In this document: positions 27,292 through 36,233 of the stretch, one piece after another
How the letters are laid out: each line of letters opens with the position of its first letter
How positions within the stretch are numbered: the stretch's first letter is position 1
DNA from: CAVVMA01 sp963830715
GTDB lineage: Bacteria; Desulfobacterota; Binatia; Binatales; Binataceae
DNA length: 64,000 bases
Direction: 5' to 3'
Assembly: GCA_963830715.1 (NCBI GenBank)
Contig: CAWHNS010000002.1
Span: 62,001-126,000, forward strand
Notes under the pieces: model-generated
The model's input: the letters and a program-made list of their open reading frames with translations, nothing else
What the model was told of the DNA's origin: nothing
Database searches by the model: none
Made by a program: the position numbers and the translations under genes

Positions 27292-28424
27292 GCTTCGCGC
27301 CTCCGCGTCAGCGCGATTCCGCCGCCAAGGTACACCACGATGAAGATCGCGATCGCGCCGAGATCGGGGAGCATCGCAGGCAACGGCAGCGCCTTGAGAT
27401 AGGCGCCGATCACGATGTGGTTGAAGAACATCGCGGGAAACAGGTGCGCGGCGATGCGTCCGTCGAGGCTCATGTTGTGAATCGGGATGAGCAGGCCCGA
27501 GTACAGGAACGAGGGCACCATGGTCGCGATCATCGCCACCACGATCGCGCCGAACTGGCTTTTGGCGAAGGAGGAGAACAGCAGGCCCATCGCGGCCGTC
27601 GCGATGACGTATAGCGCGGCGCCGAGGCAGTAGATCAGGACGCCGCCCTTGAACGGCACTCCGAACAGCACGACCGTCAGCGCGCCGAGAATCAGCGCGT
27701 CGCCGAACCCGATTGCGGCGTAGGGAATCAGCTTGCCGAGCACGAACTCGGTGCGGGTCGCCGGTGAGCTTAGAAAATTGAAGATCGAGCCGAGTTCCTT
27801 CTCGCGCACGATCGCGACCGCCACCATCACCGCCGGCGACATCATCAGGATCACCGGCAGCAGGCCGGGCACGATCGCATTGGTGGCGCGCAGTGACTCG
27901 TTGTAGAGATAGCGTGTCTCGATGTCGAGCGGGTCGAGATTGGGGGCGTGGCCGGTCCTCTCGATCATCAGCGTGCGGAAGATTTCGGAAGATACGTGAG
28001 CGGAGACTGCCAGCGCGTAGGCGCGGGTCACCTCAGCGCGATACGAATAGACGCCGTCGACCATGAACTGAACGCTTTCGGGGCGCCCCTTGTATAGGGT
28101 GTGCTGGAACTGCGGCGGGATTACCATCCCGAGCCGGATCTCCCCGCGCCGGAGCATCGCCGACAGCACCCTGGTGTCCGCGGCTTCGGCGCGCAGACTA
28201 AAGGTCGGGTTTCCCGCAAAGGCGTAAATGTACTCGCGGCTGAAGGCGCTCCGGTCGCAATCGACGACGGCGAACGGGATATGCTCGACGTCGAGCGACA
28301 ATCCATAGCCGAACAGCAGGAACAACACCAATGGCACGCCGAGCGCGCGCACGCTGATCATCGGATCGCGCCTGAGCTGGCGCGTTTCGCATCCGGCAAT
28401 CGCGAAAACGCGCCGAAGCGTCAT
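27288..28424 (-). CDS. ABC-2 type transporter permease (YbhS-like)
   Basis: 378 residues from ATG 28424, overlapping the ATPase stop by ATGA. Six predicted helices with a long periplasmic loop after helix 1 (SLDVEHIPFAVVDCDRS). VREKELGSIFNFLSSPATRTE is the ABC-2 motif and PSFLYSGLLIPIHNMS the coupling region before the last helices. Forms the heterodimeric pore with the other permease. Confidence 0.9.
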   Translation of the reverse strand: MTLRRVFAIAGCETRQLRRDPMISVRALGVPLVLFLLFGYGLSLDVEHIPFAVVDCDRSAFSREYIYAFAGNPTFSLRAEAADTRVLSAMLRRGEIRLGMVIPPQFQHTLYKGRPESVQFMVDGVYSYRAEVTRAYALAVSAHVSSEIFRTLMIERTGHAPNLDPLDIETRYLYNESLRATNAIVPGLLPVILMMSPAVMVAVAIVREKELGSIFNFLSSPATRTEFVLGKLIPYAAIGFGDALILGALTVVLFGVPFKGGVLIYCLGAALYVIATAAMGLLFSSFAKSQFGAIVVAMIATMVPSFLYSGLLIPIHNMSLDGRIAAHLFPAMFFNHIVIGAYLKALPLPAMLPDLGAIAIFIVVYLGGGIALTRRREA

Positions 28425-30389
28425 GCAGCCTCCGACGCATCGCGCGCCGCCTGCGTCAGCTCGATGAAGGCGTCTTCGAGGGTGAGGGTGACTTCGCGGA
28501 TTCGCGCCCGCAGTCCGGCGGCGGCCAGACTGGCCGCGATCGCATCGGATGCCGCGGCAGGATCGGGCGCGATCACGTGGAGGTCGCGGCCGAAGAGCGT
28601 CGCGCCGAAGCCGGCGGCGCGTAGCGTCGCGAGCGCCTCGCGATGGCGCTCGACGCTTATCACCAGCAGCACGCCGCGCCGAGCGGCGGCTTGCTCGCGA
28701 ATCCTGAGCGGCGAGTTCGACCGCGATCAGGCGCCCGGCGTGGAGCAGCGCGATCCGATCGCAATTCTCGGCTTCGGCCAGATAATGGGTGGAGACCAGG
28801 ATCGTGACGCGCTGTGCGGCGGAGAGATCGCGGATGATGCGCCAGAACAGATCGCGCGCGACCGGATCGACGCCGGAGGTCGGCTCGTCGAGAAACACAA
28901 TGCCGGGGCCGTGCAGGATCGCGCACCCCAAGGCGAGGCGCTGGCGTTCACCGACCGGCAGTCGTCCGGCCCGCTCGCGTTCGCGTCCGCGAAGGCCGGC
29001 CTGTTCGAGCACCCATTCGATGCGCCCGCGGCGATCGGCGCCGGTCACGCCGTACATCGCAGCGTACAGGCTCAAATTTTCCATCACGGACAGTTCGCGG
29101 TAGAGGGAGAAGATCTGGGACATGTAACCGAGATGCCGGCGTATCGCGGGATTCGCGTCGCTCACGTCGAATCCCATAACGCGGGCGCGGCCGGCCGACG
29201 GGCGCAGCAGGCCGCAGATCATTTTGATGATCGTGGTCTTACCGCTGCCGTTGGGGCCGAGCAGACCGAAAATCTCGCCACGTTCGAGTGCGAAGCTGAC
29301 CGCGTCGACGGCGGTGAATGAATCGAAGCGGCGCGTCAGTGAAACGACCTCGACCGGCGCGGCACCGCCAGACCGGCCTGGAGCCGTCGACGGAAAAGGC
29401 AGATAGGGAGGCGCGGGCCCGCGCTCGCCTGCCACGCGCGCGGCAAAGATGTCGTCGAGTGCGGCGGCCGGATCCTCGGGCGGCACTTCGGGCACGATGC
29501 GGTCCCGCGAGTCCTCGACGATGCTTTGCTGGCCCGGGCGCAGCGCGACACGCAGACGGAGTCCGTTGCGGTGGAAGTGGACGCCTGCCGCGTCGAGCGC
29601 CTTCATCGCGGCCTTGATGTCGTGCGGAACGAACTCGCGCACCCGCACTTCGACCGACGAACGCATTTGATCCGGCGTACCGATCGAGATGATGCGGCCG
29701 CCGAACATGAAGGCCACGCGCTCGAAGCGCTCGGCCTCGTCGAGATACGAGGTCGCGACGATCGCGGTCAGCCGGCGCCCGATGACGAGATCGGTGAGAA
29801 TGTCCCAGAAGTCGCGGCGCGAGACCGGATCGACGCCGGTCGTCGGCTCGTCGAGAACCAGCAGCTCGGGCTCTCCGATCAATGCGCCGCAGAGTGCCAG
29901 CTTTTGCTTCATCCCGCCGGACAGTTTGCCTGCAGCCCGGCCGCGAAACGGCTCCAGATGGGTCATCGCCAGCAGGCGCTCCTTCGACTCCGCGCGCACG
30001 CCGGCTGGCAATTGCCGCAACTCGGCCAGGTAGTCGAGGTTTTCGTCGATGCTGAGTTCGGGATAGAGATTCAGGCCGAGTCCCTGCGGCATGAACCCGA
30101 TGCGGGCCTTGGCTCTCTCGGCGCTCGCCTCCAGGCGCATATCGTTTTCGAATACCTCAAGCTCGCCGTCGGCGCGGATTAAGCCTGCGATCGCCTTGAG
30201 CAGGCTCGACTTGCCCACGCCGTCGGGGCCGATTACACCGAAGAATTCACCGCGCGCGACTTCGAGATCGATTCCTGCGAGAGCGACGGCATTGCCGAAA
30301 TGTCTGGCTACGCCGCGGGCGCAAACCGCCAATCGCCCGCCGGCGAAGGAGGCGGCGACAGGCGTCTGCGGAATCACGGACGGAGCCAT
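28421..30389 (-). CDS. Duplicated ABC ATPase (YbhF-like), frameshifted near 28690
   Basis: About 655 residues. First nucleotide-binding domain: Walker A GPDGVGKSS, signature LSGGMKQKLAL, Walker B LLVLDEPTTGVDPVSRRDFW. Second: GPNGSGKTT, degenerate signature LPVGERQRLAL, Walker B VFLDEPTSGVDPVAR. Near 28690 the frame shifts, and the regulatory C-terminus continues as MLLVISVERHREALATLRAA... to a stop at 28421. Uncorrected, the first frame fuses into the permease, which is an artefact. ABC pairs of this type with an HlyD partner export cationic or aromatic compounds in the known YbhFSR system; the substrate here is unknown. Confidence 0.88.
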
Positions 30390-31399
30390 CGCGCCTCCGG
30401 TTTGGTGCGCACCACCGCGTCGGCCGGCATCCCGGGGACCAGCATCTGCTGCGGATTCGAATCCAGGTAGAGCTTGACGGCGATAACCTGTTTGACGCGC
30501 TCGTCGCGGGTCTGGACTTCCTTGGGAGTGAACTCGGAGCGTGAGGCGATCTCACGGACCGTGGCGATGAAGGCGCGCTCGGGGTAGGCGTCAACATAGA
30601 TGCGCGCCTGGTCGCCGAGCTTCAGGCGCCCGATGTCAGGTTCCGGAACGAAGGCCTTCATGTAGAGCTTTTGCAAATCAACCACGACGACGATCGGCGA
30701 ACCCGGCTGCAGCACCTCGCCTTCCTCGGCGACCTTGGTGGTAACGACGCCGTCGATCGGCGATGACACCCGGGCGTCGTCCAGATCGACCCCGGCGGCA
30801 TCGAGCGCGGCCTGCGCGGCCGCCACCTGGTCCCTCTCCGACGCCGCTCCGGCATCGGCGGCTGCGACTCCGCTTCGCGCGGTGGTCACCTGCTCTTCAG
30901 CAGCCTTGAGGTTGGCGACCGCAACGTCGCGCGCAGCGACGTACTCGTCGAGTTGGGACTTCGGGATGACGTTCTTTTTGAAAAGCTCGATGCCTCGATT
31001 CGCGTCGAGCACGGCCTTCACGCACTGGGCTTTGGCGGCGGCGCGATCGGCCTCGGCCTTGTGAAGCTGGTCTTCGGCAGCGACGACGACCGCCTCTGCC
31101 GCGGCAAGCGAACCCATGCGCGCGGCCTTGACGGCCGCAGCCTCATTGAGGTGCGCCTTCAATTGCCTGGAGTCGATTTCGCCGATCTCCTGGCCCCGCT
31201 CGACGCCGTCACCTTCTCTGACGTTGAGCAACGCCAGCCGTCCTGAGACCCGTGTGGCGATGACGACGGCATCGCCTTCGATTCGCCCGTTGGCGAAGAC
31301 CAGACCGTCAGGAGCAGACCCGCGAAACGACCACCATGCCGTGCCCGAACCGATCACGGCGATGATGGCCAGGGGCGCTATAAGTTTCCAGGAACTCAT
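30374..31399 (-). CDS. HlyD-family membrane fusion protein (YbhG-like)
   Basis: 341 residues. N-terminal anchor LIAPLAIIAVIGSGTAWW; lipoyl halves VIATRVSGRLALLNVREGD and VSSPIDGVVTTKVAEEGEV flank a long alpha-helical hairpin about 75-210 rich in Ala/Glu/Lys heptads; then the beta-barrel. Links the inner-membrane ABC pump to an outer-membrane channel, which is not encoded here. First gene of the operon; its stop overlaps the ATPase start by 16 bases. Confidence 0.92.
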   Translation of the reverse strand: MSSWKLIAPLAIIAVIGSGTAWWSFRGSAPDGLVFANGRIEGDAVVIATRVSGRLALLNVREGDGVERGQEIGEIDSRQLKAHLNEAAAVKAARMGSLAAAEAVVVAAEDQLHKAEADRAAAKAQCVKAVLDANRGIELFKKNVIPKSQLDEYVAARDVAVANLKAAEEQVTTARSGVAAADAGAASERDQVAAAQAALDAAGVDLDDARVSSPIDGVVTTKVAEEGEVLQPGSPIVVVVDLQKLYMKAFVPEPDIGRLKLGDQARIYVDAYPERAFIATVREIASRSEFTPKEVQTRDERVKQVIAVKLYLDSNPQQMLVPGMPADAVVRTKPEARWLRP

Positions 31400-31771
31400 T
31401 AGAGAAAACGGCGCTTTCGCTTGCCGTATTTCGAAGTGGAGCGAATATCATGCCGCGATTTTGAGCCATCGTCGCCGGATTCGCAGACGAAAATCGGACT
31501 TCTATTAGAATCAGGCTGGAGTTTGTATCCAAAGGAAGCAGCAAAATTGAAACGACATAGTTCGCCATCTGAAGTCGCAGGGCTATTGGCAACGGAAAGT
31601 CTTCCCGAAGCCGAAGTGATGATATTGGCTCGATAGGAGCCAGCTTGGCTGCTTCCGTTAGCGTCATCGAGCAGATGATCGGATCGCATTGGCGCGGGAA
31701 TCATTGGCGAGCGATCGTTTCCTGAGCGCGGATCGGGCGGCACGCCTCATGCACCCCGGAACAACACGAGG
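31400..31771. other. Intergenic region between divergent transcripts
   Basis: Separates the exporter operon (leftward) from the hydrolase gene (rightward). Noticeably less GC-rich than its surroundings. No ORF with recognisable features, and no terminator-like hairpin seen. Promoters for both directions are presumably here but none is clear enough to call. Confidence 0.5.
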
Positions 31772-33107
31772 ATGGCGAAATCATTGACGCAACAAGTTTC
31801 GATACCTTCCGACTCCGTCCGGCTGGAAGGTGAGTTGGTGATTCCACGCGACGCGGTCGAGGTCGTCCTGTTCGCCCACGGCAGCGGGAGCAGCCGCCAG
31901 AGCCCACGCAATCAATTCGTTGCCGAGGCGTTGCGTAGGAAAGGAATCGGTACGCTGCTGTTTGATCTTCTCACGGAAGACGAGGCTGTTGAGCGCGAAA
32001 ATGTCTTCGATATCGATTTTCTCGCGCATCGTCTCGCGGACGCAACCCGCTGGCTGAGGGGCAGCGGCGAGACCATGAACTATTCGCTTGGATACTTCGG
32101 GGCGAGCACGGGCGCCGCTGCCGCGCTGGTCGCTGCGGCTCAGGATCAAACGATTTCGGCCGTCGTCTCGCGCGGAGGCCGGCCCGATCTCGCGATTCGT
32201 CATCTCGCCGATGTCAACGCGCCGACGCTGCTTATTGTTGGTGGCAATGACTACGGAGTAATCGAACTCAATGAGAAAGCGTATCGCGTTTTACGATGCG
32301 AAAAGTCGCTGAAGATCGTGCCGGGCGCGACGCATCTGTTTGAGGAACCCGGCGCCCTTGGAGTATGTCGCAAGGCTCGCCGCTGACTGGTTCAACCGCC
32401 ATCGGGCGACGCGAGAGGCCGCCGATCCTGCAAATGAGAATCCGATCGTCTATTCGACCCGCGAACAGGCTGGCCGGATGCTCGCGCGACGCCTGATGTC
32501 TCATGCGGGATCCGGGCTGGTCGTGCTCGGCATTCCGCGCGGCGGGCTGCCGGTCGCCAAGGAGGTTGCCGACGCCTTGCGCGCTCCGCTCGATGTGATC
32601 GTGGTGAGAAAACTCGGAGCGCCGGGTCAGGCGGAGCTTGGAATCGGCGCGGTCGTTGACGGCGACCATCCGCGCACGATCTTCAACCAGGGGATCATCG
32701 GGAGCCTCGGGATCTCGGATGAATATATTGACACGGAAGTCGCCCGCCAGTTGAAGGAAGCAAAACGCCGCGAAGCAGCGTATCGCGGTGGCCGCGCCAG
32801 GATTCCGCTGGCCGGCAAGACCGTGATTGTGGTCGATGACGGAATTGCCACCGGTTCTTCGGTACGGGCTGCTCTGCGCGGCGTGCGCCGCCAGAAGCCG
32901 GCGCGGCTCATTCTAGCTGTCCCGGTCGCGCCTCCGGAGACCATCGAGGCGCTGCGCAGCGAAGCCGACGAAATTGTCTGTCTCGAGACGCCCGAAGACT
33001 TCTTCGCGGTCGGCCAGTTCTATCGCGATTTCCACCAGGTTACCGACGACGAAGTGCGTGAGATTCTAGGCACGGAACAACCCGCCGAGGCACATCCTCA
33101 AACCTAG
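31772..33107 (+). CDS. Alpha/beta hydrolase (dienelactone hydrolase-like) - phosphoribosyltransferase fusion, frameshifted near 32358
   Basis: The hydrolase half has the oxyanion strand VVLFAHGSGSSRQSPRN, nucleophile elbow GASTG, acid-loop GGNDYGV and catalytic histidine in ATHLFEE. Removing one G at about 32358 continues it as PGALEYVARLAADWFNRH, its normal last helix. That frame then runs without a stop into a type I phosphoribosyltransferase (LGIPRGGLPVAKEVADAL, PRPP loop VIVVDDGIATGSS) ending at 33107, about 445 residues. Mycobacterial relatives fuse the same domains in the opposite order. If translation does not run through, an internal ATG at 32479 could start the second part. Confidence 0.75.
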
Positions 33108-33145
33108 GCGGCCAAAAATCAATTGGAGGGAGGAAGAGAACGACA

Positions 33146-33727
33146 ATGGGACTTCTGAACAGGCTGAGATCATCGAGAGAGCTGGATCGGTTTCGAGGCG
33201 AGTTCGACGACCTGCTCGAAAGATTTGGCCTGGAGAGTGACTGGTTCCGCCGCTTCCCCTTTGACCGGGACTTCTTCCGGCGGGAGTTGAGATCGGCGCG
33301 GCCTGCGCTCGAGTCGTTCGTCGAGGGTGGCAACTTCGTCGTTCGTGCCGACCTTCCCGGCATCGATCCGAATAACTTGGACATCAGGGTCGTCGGCGAT
33401 GTGCTGACGATCAAGGGTTCGCGGGAGAAGAAGCTTGAGTCGAAGAAAGCCGACTTCTTCCGCCGCGAAATCCGTTACGGTTCCTTCGAGCGCTCGATCA
33501 CACTGCCCGAGGGAGTAAAGGCCGAAGATCTGAAAGCCACCTACCACAACGGCGTGCTCGAGATCAGCGCGCCGATGCCCAAAGAAGCCGGGCCGAAGGA
33601 AGTGAAGATCCAGCTCGAGGATCCCCAAGGCGAACCTCGAGAGGAACGCTCAAGCGGCCTGAGAGGACCGCCGCGCAGAGCTTGCATTACAGCATCGGGT
33701 AGGCCGTCTACCGAGGAGGGATATCAA
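33146..33727 (+). CDS. Small heat-shock protein Hsp20 (IbpA-like); C-terminal end uncertain
   Basis: ATP-independent holdase. GGAGGGAGG lies ahead of ATG 33146. Alpha-crystallin domain about residues 50-150: FVVRADLPGIDPNNLDIRVV, VLTIKGSREKK, GSFERSITLPEGV, and HNGVLEISAPMP near the end. After EVKIQLEDPQGE the frame stays open through an unconserved linker (EPREERSSGLRGPPRRAC) into the CBS gene. In the next frame LERNAQAA ends at TGA 33660, so a one-base error near 33635 may hide the real stop. Confidence 0.85.
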
Positions 33728-34312
33728 GTGAGAATCGAGCAACTGATGACACGCGATGTGAAAGTCTGTACTCAAACTGACACCCTGAACCGCGCCGCGC
33801 AGTTGATGTGGGACTCCGATTGCGGTTGTGTCCCCGTGATCGCTGCCAACGGCGACGGCAAAATCATTGGCGTAGTCACCGACCGCGACATTGCGATGGC
33901 CGCATACACCCAGGGCAAGCCCCTCTGGGCGATCCCGGTCAGCACAGCCATGGCGCAGAAGGTGATCGCATGTCATGCCAACGACGGGATTACTCAGGCC
34001 GAGGCGTTGATGCGCGATAATCGGGTGAGACGGCTCCCGGTCCTCGATCAGAACGAACGCCTGGTCGGGATACTCTCGCTCAACGATGTTGCGCGCGAGG
34101 CTCAGCGTGAGGCGTCCGCCGGCAGGCGCGCCGAGGTCACCGGAGAAGGAGTGTCCGAGACACTCGCATCCGTCTGCGAGCCGCGCGCACCGCGCCAGCT
34201 GGCCGTCGCGGCATCAGGAGGCACAGCCGACATCAGGGCGGGCGGCTGGCGGCCGGGAAGCCACCCGCTCGCTAATGGCTGGGTCCTGGCAGGTGACACT
34301 ATCTGTGACTGA
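33728..34312 (+). CDS. CBS-domain pair protein
   Basis: 194 residues from GTG 33728, preceded by GAGGAGGG at 33713-33720, a strong ribosome site showing that it is its own gene although in frame with hsp20. Two CBS motifs (about 1-65: MTRDVKVCTQTDTLNRAAQL to VVTDRDIAMA; about 75-125: AMAQKVIACHANDGITQAEA to VGILSLNDVA) form one Bateman module that would sense adenine nucleotides. The tail after ETLASVCEPRAP is low-complexity and may be affected by an indel. Neighbours are stress- and nucleotide-related. Confidence 0.85.
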   Translation: MRIEQLMTRDVKVCTQTDTLNRAAQLMWDSDCGCVPVIAANGDGKIIGVVTDRDIAMAAYTQGKPLWAIPVSTAMAQKVIACHANDGITQAEALMRDNRVRRLPVLDQNERLVGILSLNDVAREAQREASAGRRAEVTGEGVSETLASVCEPRAPRQLAVAASGGTADIRAGGWRPGSHPLANGWVLAGDTICD

Positions 34313-35237
34313 CAAGATCGGCGATGGACCCGCCAGCGTTCATCCGTGCTATCACCTCGGCGAGCATCGGAGCGAGGCTAACGACTTCAAGCGGCAGCGA
34401 GCCGTGGTTGGGTGTCGGAAGGCTGTCGGTCACAACGATTCGCTTCAAGGGTAGAGCCGCAAGCCGTCTGACCGCCGAACCCACCAACAGTGCATGGGTT
34501 GCCACTACGGTAATTTCAGGGATGCATCCGCCGGCGACCAGCGCCTTCGCCGCGGCCTCGATGGTGCCGCCGGTTGATATCATGTCATCGACAATCATGG
34601 GCATTCGTCCGGCAACCTCGCCCACGATGCCGTGCACTTTGACTTCTTCGCCGCTGAGACGGGTCTTGTGGGCTATTGCGATGGGCCGGTGCAGGAGTTC
34701 CCCATAGCGTTCGGCGAGTTTGACGGCGCCCAGGTCCGGGGCGACGATCACGCTCTTGTCGGTGACCAATTCCCAGATCGCATTTGCAAGAAGGGACACG
34801 GCACTCAGATGCTCCACCGGCACGCGAAAGAATCCTTCGAGTGAAACCGTATGGAGATCGATCGCTACGATTCGCTCGAAGCCGGCAATTCCCACCAGAT
34901 CCGCAGCCAACCGGCCACCCACGGCTTCTCTGCCTCTGGCCCGGCGATCCTGTCGGGCGTATCCGAAGTATGGAACTACGCTGGTAAGACGAGCCGCACC
35001 CGCTCGCCGGCAAGCGTCGGCGAGGAAGAGCAGTTCCATCAAATGGCCGTCAACTGGAGGACCCGTCGGCTGAACCAGGTAGACGTCGCAGCCGCGCACG
35101 CTCCCATGGATCTCGGCATGTAGCTCCGTATCTGGAAAGCGGTTCAGAACGGAGATGCAGACCCCGGTTCCGAGCCTTTCGGCCACTGACTCGGCGAGCG
35201 ACGGGTTTCCGGAACCAGCTACGATAACGAGGTCCAT
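34299..35237 (-). CDS. prs: Ribose-phosphate pyrophosphokinase
   Basis: Makes PRPP from ribose-5-phosphate and ATP. 312 residues from ATG 35237 (MDLVIVAGSGNPSLAESVAE); longer starts at 35270-35324 are possible but not conserved-looking. Motifs: the ELHAEIHGSVRGCDVYLVQP regulatory flap region, the ATP-binding VVPYFGYARQDRRARGRE, and the PRPP loop IVDDMISTGGTIEAA. The family DLHTxQIQGFF motif here reads DLHTVSLEGFF, so the usual Gln pair is changed to Ser-Leu. Probably a class with altered regulation and a second copy beside the housekeeping one; proximity to a phosphoribosyltransferase supports a dedicated role. Its stop overlaps the CBS gene end convergently. Confidence 0.85.
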   Translation of the reverse strand: MDLVIVAGSGNPSLAESVAERLGTGVCISVLNRFPDTELHAEIHGSVRGCDVYLVQPTGPPVDGHLMELLFLADACRRAGAARLTSVVPYFGYARQDRRARGREAVGGRLAADLVGIAGFERIVAIDLHTVSLEGFFRVPVEHLSAVSLLANAIWELVTDKSVIVAPDLGAVKLAERYGELLHRPIAIAHKTRLSGEEVKVHGIVGEVAGRMPMIVDDMISTGGTIEAAAKALVAGGCIPEITVVATHALLVGSAVRRLAALPLKRIVVTDSLPTPNHGSLPLEVVSLAPMLAEVIARMNAGGSIADLVSHR

Positions 35238-35326
35238 CGGGGTTTCTGCACTGACAATCAAAGACATCAGCATCACCCATGCCATCGTCGATTCGCGCGA
35301 CAGTAATGTCTCCTTCGGCGGCAATC

Positions 35327-35341
35327 GTTTCCTTTGGAAAC
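35327..35341. promoter_or_regulatory. Inverted repeat, possible activator site
   Basis: GTTTCCTTTGGAAAC is a perfect 6-bp inverted repeat with a 3-base spacer. It lies 75 bases upstream of the sigma-54 promoter, within the range where enhancer-binding proteins sit. It also lies upstream of prs on the other strand. Confidence 0.35.
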
Positions 35342-35415
35342 AGAAAGCGACAGACCATTCCGCTGGTGCGGATGACCAAAATACTGATTAGCAGGAGTTT
35401 TTGAGAGCTCTTCTC

Positions 35416-35431
35416 TGGCACGATAGCTGCG
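35416..35431 (+). promoter_or_regulatory. Sigma-54 promoter for the cytochrome oxidase operon
   Basis: TGGCACGATAGCTGCG matches the -24/-12 consensus TGGCACG-N4-TTGCW at all but one key position, with the obligatory GG (35417-35418) and GC (35429-35430) exactly 10 bases apart. Predicted start of transcription is near 35442, about 57 bases before coxB. A sigma-54 activator gene follows the operon. Confidence 0.7.
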
Positions 35432-35498
35432 TAGGGCTGCACCCATTGCCGCAAGCCGGACCCGGTGAGGCCGGTCGAGGGAAAGTGGAATTGCCGGA

Positions 35499-36203
35499 GT
35501 GATTCAGAGCCTGCTACCCATTGATGTCTCCACATTTGGCGGTGGCGTCGATCATGTTTTCTGGCTGATCTTCTGGATCGTCGGATTCTGGTTCGTACTG
35601 GCGCAGGGCGTTCTGGCGTACGCGCTGATCCGCTATCGCGCGCGGTCGGGTGGCCGCGCGCGCTTCCTGCGCGGCGAGCGCGCACGCGAGGCTGCGTGGG
35701 TTTTTGTTCCCGCGCTCATCGTGCTGTTCCTGGATCTGGCGATCGATCACGCCGGCGCGGCAGTCTGGCGGCAGGTAAAGCTCGACTTGCCCGCCAGCGA
35801 CCTGAACATTCGGATCAGCGCCAAGCAGTTCAACTGGGGTTTCACTTATCCCGGACCGGACGGCAAGTTCGGCACCGCCGACGATTTCGCGGTCAACAAT
35901 GATCTGCGCGTTCCAGTGGGCAAGGTCGTGAGATTTGAGCTTCGGTCGCAGGACGTAGTCCATAGCCTGTTCGTCCCGGCGCTACGCCTCAAGCAGGACG
36001 CTGTGCCCGGGCGCGTAATCCGCGGATGGTTCGAGGCAACTCGCACCGGCACTTACGAGATAGCCTGCACGGAGCTGTGCGGCTTCGGACACTACACGAT
36101 GCGCGGGACGGTGATCGTGGAGAGCGCCAGCGATTACGCGGCCTGGGTCGCCGCGACCTGGCTGGCAAAAACCCCGGCCGCTTCCGCCGCCGCGCCGCGT
36201 TGA
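35499..36203 (+). CDS. coxB: Cytochrome c oxidase subunit II (CuA)
   Basis: Accepts electrons from cytochrome c. 234 residues from GTG 35499. Two helices (VDHVFWLIFWIVGFWFVLAQ; REAAWVFVPALIVLFLDLAI), then a periplasmic cupredoxin. All CuA ligands are visible: His in VVHSLFVPALRLKQD, then CTELCGFGHYTM with two Cys, the Glu carbonyl position, His and Met. The ISAKQFNWGFTYPGPDGKFG strand carries the aromatic entry patch. No signal peptide and no fused cytochrome c domain. First gene of the operon, behind the sigma-54 site. Confidence 0.93.
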   Translation: MIQSLLPIDVSTFGGGVDHVFWLIFWIVGFWFVLAQGVLAYALIRYRARSGGRARFLRGERAREAAWVFVPALIVLFLDLAIDHAGAAVWRQVKLDLPASDLNIRISAKQFNWGFTYPGPDGKFGTADDFAVNNDLRVPVGKVVRFELRSQDVVHSLFVPALRLKQDAVPGRVIRGWFEATRTGTYEIACTELCGFGHYTMRGTVIVESASDYAAWVAATWLAKTPAASAAAPR

Positions 36204-36233
36204 GAGACCGGCCGCCATGAACGTCACAGAGTC

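Noticed and set aside
27288..30389. 1033-residue ATPase-permease fusion protein
   Set aside because: The junction is Arg-rich out-of-frame sequence, and the real ATPase C-terminus and stop are present in the next frame with an ATGA start for the permease.
31421..31636. 71-codon ORF between exporter and hydrolase genes
   Set aside because: No motif, signal or ribosome site; similar-length frames exist on both strands here.
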